From Peptoniphilus_B koenoeneniae (GTDB lineage Bacteria > Bacillota > Clostridia > Tissierellales > Peptoniphilaceae): a DNA stretch of 64,000 nt. The notes beneath the pieces are model-generated. The model was not told where the DNA came from. It saw only the letters and a program-made list of their open reading frames with translations, and did not search any database. Of this stretch, positions 62,522 through 64,000 are shown piece by piece. Every line of letters starts with the position of its first letter. Within the stretch, counting starts at the first letter, position 1. The position numbers and the translations under genes were made by a program. The stretch covers positions 158,698 to 222,697 of the forward strand of contig NZ_JAUSTN010000004.1 of assembly GCF_030812875.1 (NCBI RefSeq), given 5' to 3'.

Positions 62522-63910
62522 TTATCTTAAAAATTCCTGTTCTTTTGTTTTTTGCTTTTCTTCTGTTTTACTTTCATTTTGATAAGCTCTTATCTGTCCT
62601 AAAATAGATGGCTTATCCTCTGATTTTTGTGCAGTTTCTTCTTTGCAATGAAGATTGTCCTCCACATCATAGGTTGACTCAAAATAATCACTGTCCTTAA
62701 AGTCATTGTCATATCTATCAGGAATGCCATCATTATCGAGGTCTTTAGAGAGCGGATCATAGAAGTTACCCTCATCATCAATATCAAGTCCTGTTGCTGC
62801 TCTTAAATCTTCGGAATCAACATAAACCAAATCGCTAAAAGAGGACATTTCTATTTCATTTTTCATATTCCTTAGAGCTTCATTTTCTCCCTTGTTTTCA
62901 TAGTCGAAGCTCTCTGTTTTGATAGGCATATCATCAATATACTGTGTCCATGTTTTAGCTTCTAAATCAAGCTCATACTGAATACCATGTCTTTCATCCG
63001 GTGTATTGGTATAGGCGATACCGATATGTTTTAAATCAGGATACAATGTGTCAAACTCATCATAGCTGTGGTTTTCTTCATACTCTCTGTTGCAGAAGTC
63101 AATAATCGCCCTCTTTACATCTTCCACAAGAGGATTGTCATTTCTCTTTTCTTCCACTTCTCCCATATCGAGTAGCTTATTCAGTTCTGCAAGTCTTAAC
63201 ATCTTAGTTTTCAGCTCATCAGCTTTTTCAAAAGGCTTTTTTAATTCCTCTTTGGCATTTTCCAGTTGTTCTTTTGTACTGATAAGTTTTTCTTCGAGCC
63301 TGTTTAATTTCTCAGGCATTTTCTCAAGAGCGTTATCCAGTCTTGTAATATTCCCGTCCGCACTTGTTCCAAGCTCTCCCGAATGCTTTGCAGCACCGTT
63401 TAAGCTAAAGTTATGTGAATTAGTGAAGAAGTTGTAACTTACCTCTAAATCCATATTCCTATACTTACCTATAACCTTGCTTTCATTTAATTTTACGGTC
63501 TTTATAGCTTCAATCAGTCTTTCTCCGGCTAATTTCTTATCGGTAATCTTTTCTCCTGCAATAGTAATAGAAGTAAACTTTTCCTCACCTTCCGCTTTTG
63601 GCTCTACATTGGATATATCTTTTTTTACAGCTTCAATGAGCTTTTCCGTTCTTGCGATTTCTTCAGGATAGTTTTTCGACACTTTATCCTCTAATCTGTA
63701 ACGATTGGACTTATAGTTTGCTTCAAGCATTTTAAGTTTTGTAACCTCGTTGTCCAAATCCATCTTTTCTTTAATCTTAGGATCGCCAGTGGCAAGGGCT
63801 TTAATCTCTGCATAGTTAAGGGAGCTTTCGTCCACATCTTCCGCCACACGAACAGGAGTCTTTGAAGTCATAATCTGAGAAATAAATTTCTGCTTATTCT
63901 CTATCGTCTG
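62522..63910 (-). CDS. C-terminal exon of a large ICE helicase/methylase-type protein, interrupted by an intron
   Basis: The frame is open from the group II intron boundary near 63910 to the stop at 62522, about 462 residues; the ATG at 63871 is internal. QTIENKQKFISQIMTSKTPV at the start and SLNYAEIKALATGDPKIKEK are hallmarks of the C-terminal end of the very large SNF2/DEAD helicase plus N6-methylase proteins of Tn1549/CTn-like elements. A coiled coil (about 185-250 of the exon) and an acidic tail follow. The upstream exon lies beyond the window. Splicing of the intron would be needed to make the whole protein. Confidence 0.75.
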   Translation of the reverse strand, partial: QTIENKQKFISQIMTSKTPVRVAEDVDESSLNYAEIKALATGDPKIKEKMDLDNEVTKLKMLEANYKSNRYRLEDKVSKNYPEEIARTEKLIEAVKKDISNVEPKAEGEEKFTSITIAGEKITDKKLAGERLIEAIKTVKLNESKVIGKYRNMDLEVSYNFFTNSHNFSLNGAAKHSGELGTSADGNITRLDNALEKMPEKLNRLEEKLISTKEQLENAKEELKKPFEKADELKTKMLRLAELNKLLDMGEVEEKRNDNPLVEDVKRAIIDFCNREYEENHSYDEFDTLYPDLKHIGIAYTNTPDERHGIQYELDLEAKTWTQYIDDMPIKTESFDYENKGENEALRNMKNEIEMSSFSDLVYVDSEDLRAATGLDIDDEGNFYDPLSKDLDNDGIPDRYDNDFKDSDYFESTYDVEDNLHCKEETAQKSEDKPSILGQIRAYQNESKTEEKQKTKEQEFLR

Positions 63911-64000
63911 GTCGAGTAGGTCAGGGATATTACTATCCCTTTCCCCTCTAAGAACCGTGCATGAGAGTTTCCCCTCACACGGCTCAAGTTTTTATAAGCC
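63911..64000 (-). mobile_element. 3' end of a group II intron (domains V and VI)
   Basis: On the minus strand, 63985-63952 is a 34-nt domain V: GAGCCGTGTGAGG, GAAA-containing turn, and CTCTCATGCACGGTTC, with the typical GAGCCGT...ACGGTTC ends. Domain VI follows with the GGGATA/TATCCC stem and a bulged A near CTGACCTACTC. The 3' boundary is placed just before CAGACGATAG of the exon, to within a few bases. The intron protein gene, if any, lies outside the window. Confidence 0.85.

Noticed and set aside
1..64000. rRNA, tRNA and classical riboswitches
   Set aside because: No tRNA-like cloverleaf, rRNA segment or known riboswitch core was recognised on reading; a covariance-model scan would be decisive and was not possible.

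Overview
The window is AT-rich, uses strong AGGAGG-type ribosome binding sites and encodes families typical of anaerobic Firmicutes: ECF transporters, large serine recombinases, MobC/relaxase modules, and a surface protein with papain, LRR and copper-amine-oxidase-stalk domains. It looks like a Clostridia/Tissierellia genome of the Peptoniphilus/Anaerococcus/Finegoldia kind; this placement is inference. No rRNA or tRNA gene was seen. Most of the window is a mosaic of integrative and conjugative or mobilizable element (ICE/IME) parts, several of them broken.

Left part (1-12 kb): the 5' part of a secreted LRR protein, a YdjG/YdjI-like membrane-stress pair, a five-gene arsenic operon (arsR-acr3-arsP-like permease-thioredoxin-arsC) with a clear promoter, two genes of unclear role, and decayed fragments, including serine-recombinase remnants and an RlmCD-like 3' end that looks like an attachment site.

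Middle part (12-31.5 kb): an AraC-regulated ABC exporter pair with an iron-box-like operator, flanked by two identical 18-bp hairpins; a 1562-residue cell-surface papain/LRR protein; remnants of an SSB-like gene, an AbiEii gene and an IS30 element; then a TetR-regulated cassette with an ECF module in which two ATPase domains and the EcfT membrane protein are fused in one chain, plus an ECF S component and two ABC exporters; then a methyltransferase.

Right part (31.6-64 kb): two related element arms in tandem, each with recombinase, small ORF, TetR/ECF/ABC cassette, oriT-like region, MobC and relaxase. In the first arm the relaxase is truncated and a defence block follows: an XRE regulator, ThsA (SIR2-SLOG), ThsB (TIR-like) and a further TIR protein with an unrecognised N-terminal half (Thoeris-like), then AbiEi/AbiEii. 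In the second arm the relaxase and the SSB-like gene are intact, and the large helicase-type gene is cut at the right edge by the 3' end of a group II intron.

The recurring unit is a cassette of [regulator + ECF S/T/A + two half-size ABC exporters (+ MATE)]. It occurs four times, in different gene orders and each with its own regulator and operator palindromes. The serine-recombinase junctions repeatedly fall in the same target codons (His-Val-Glu near the C-terminus of an RlmCD-like gene), which suggests repeated use of one integration site.
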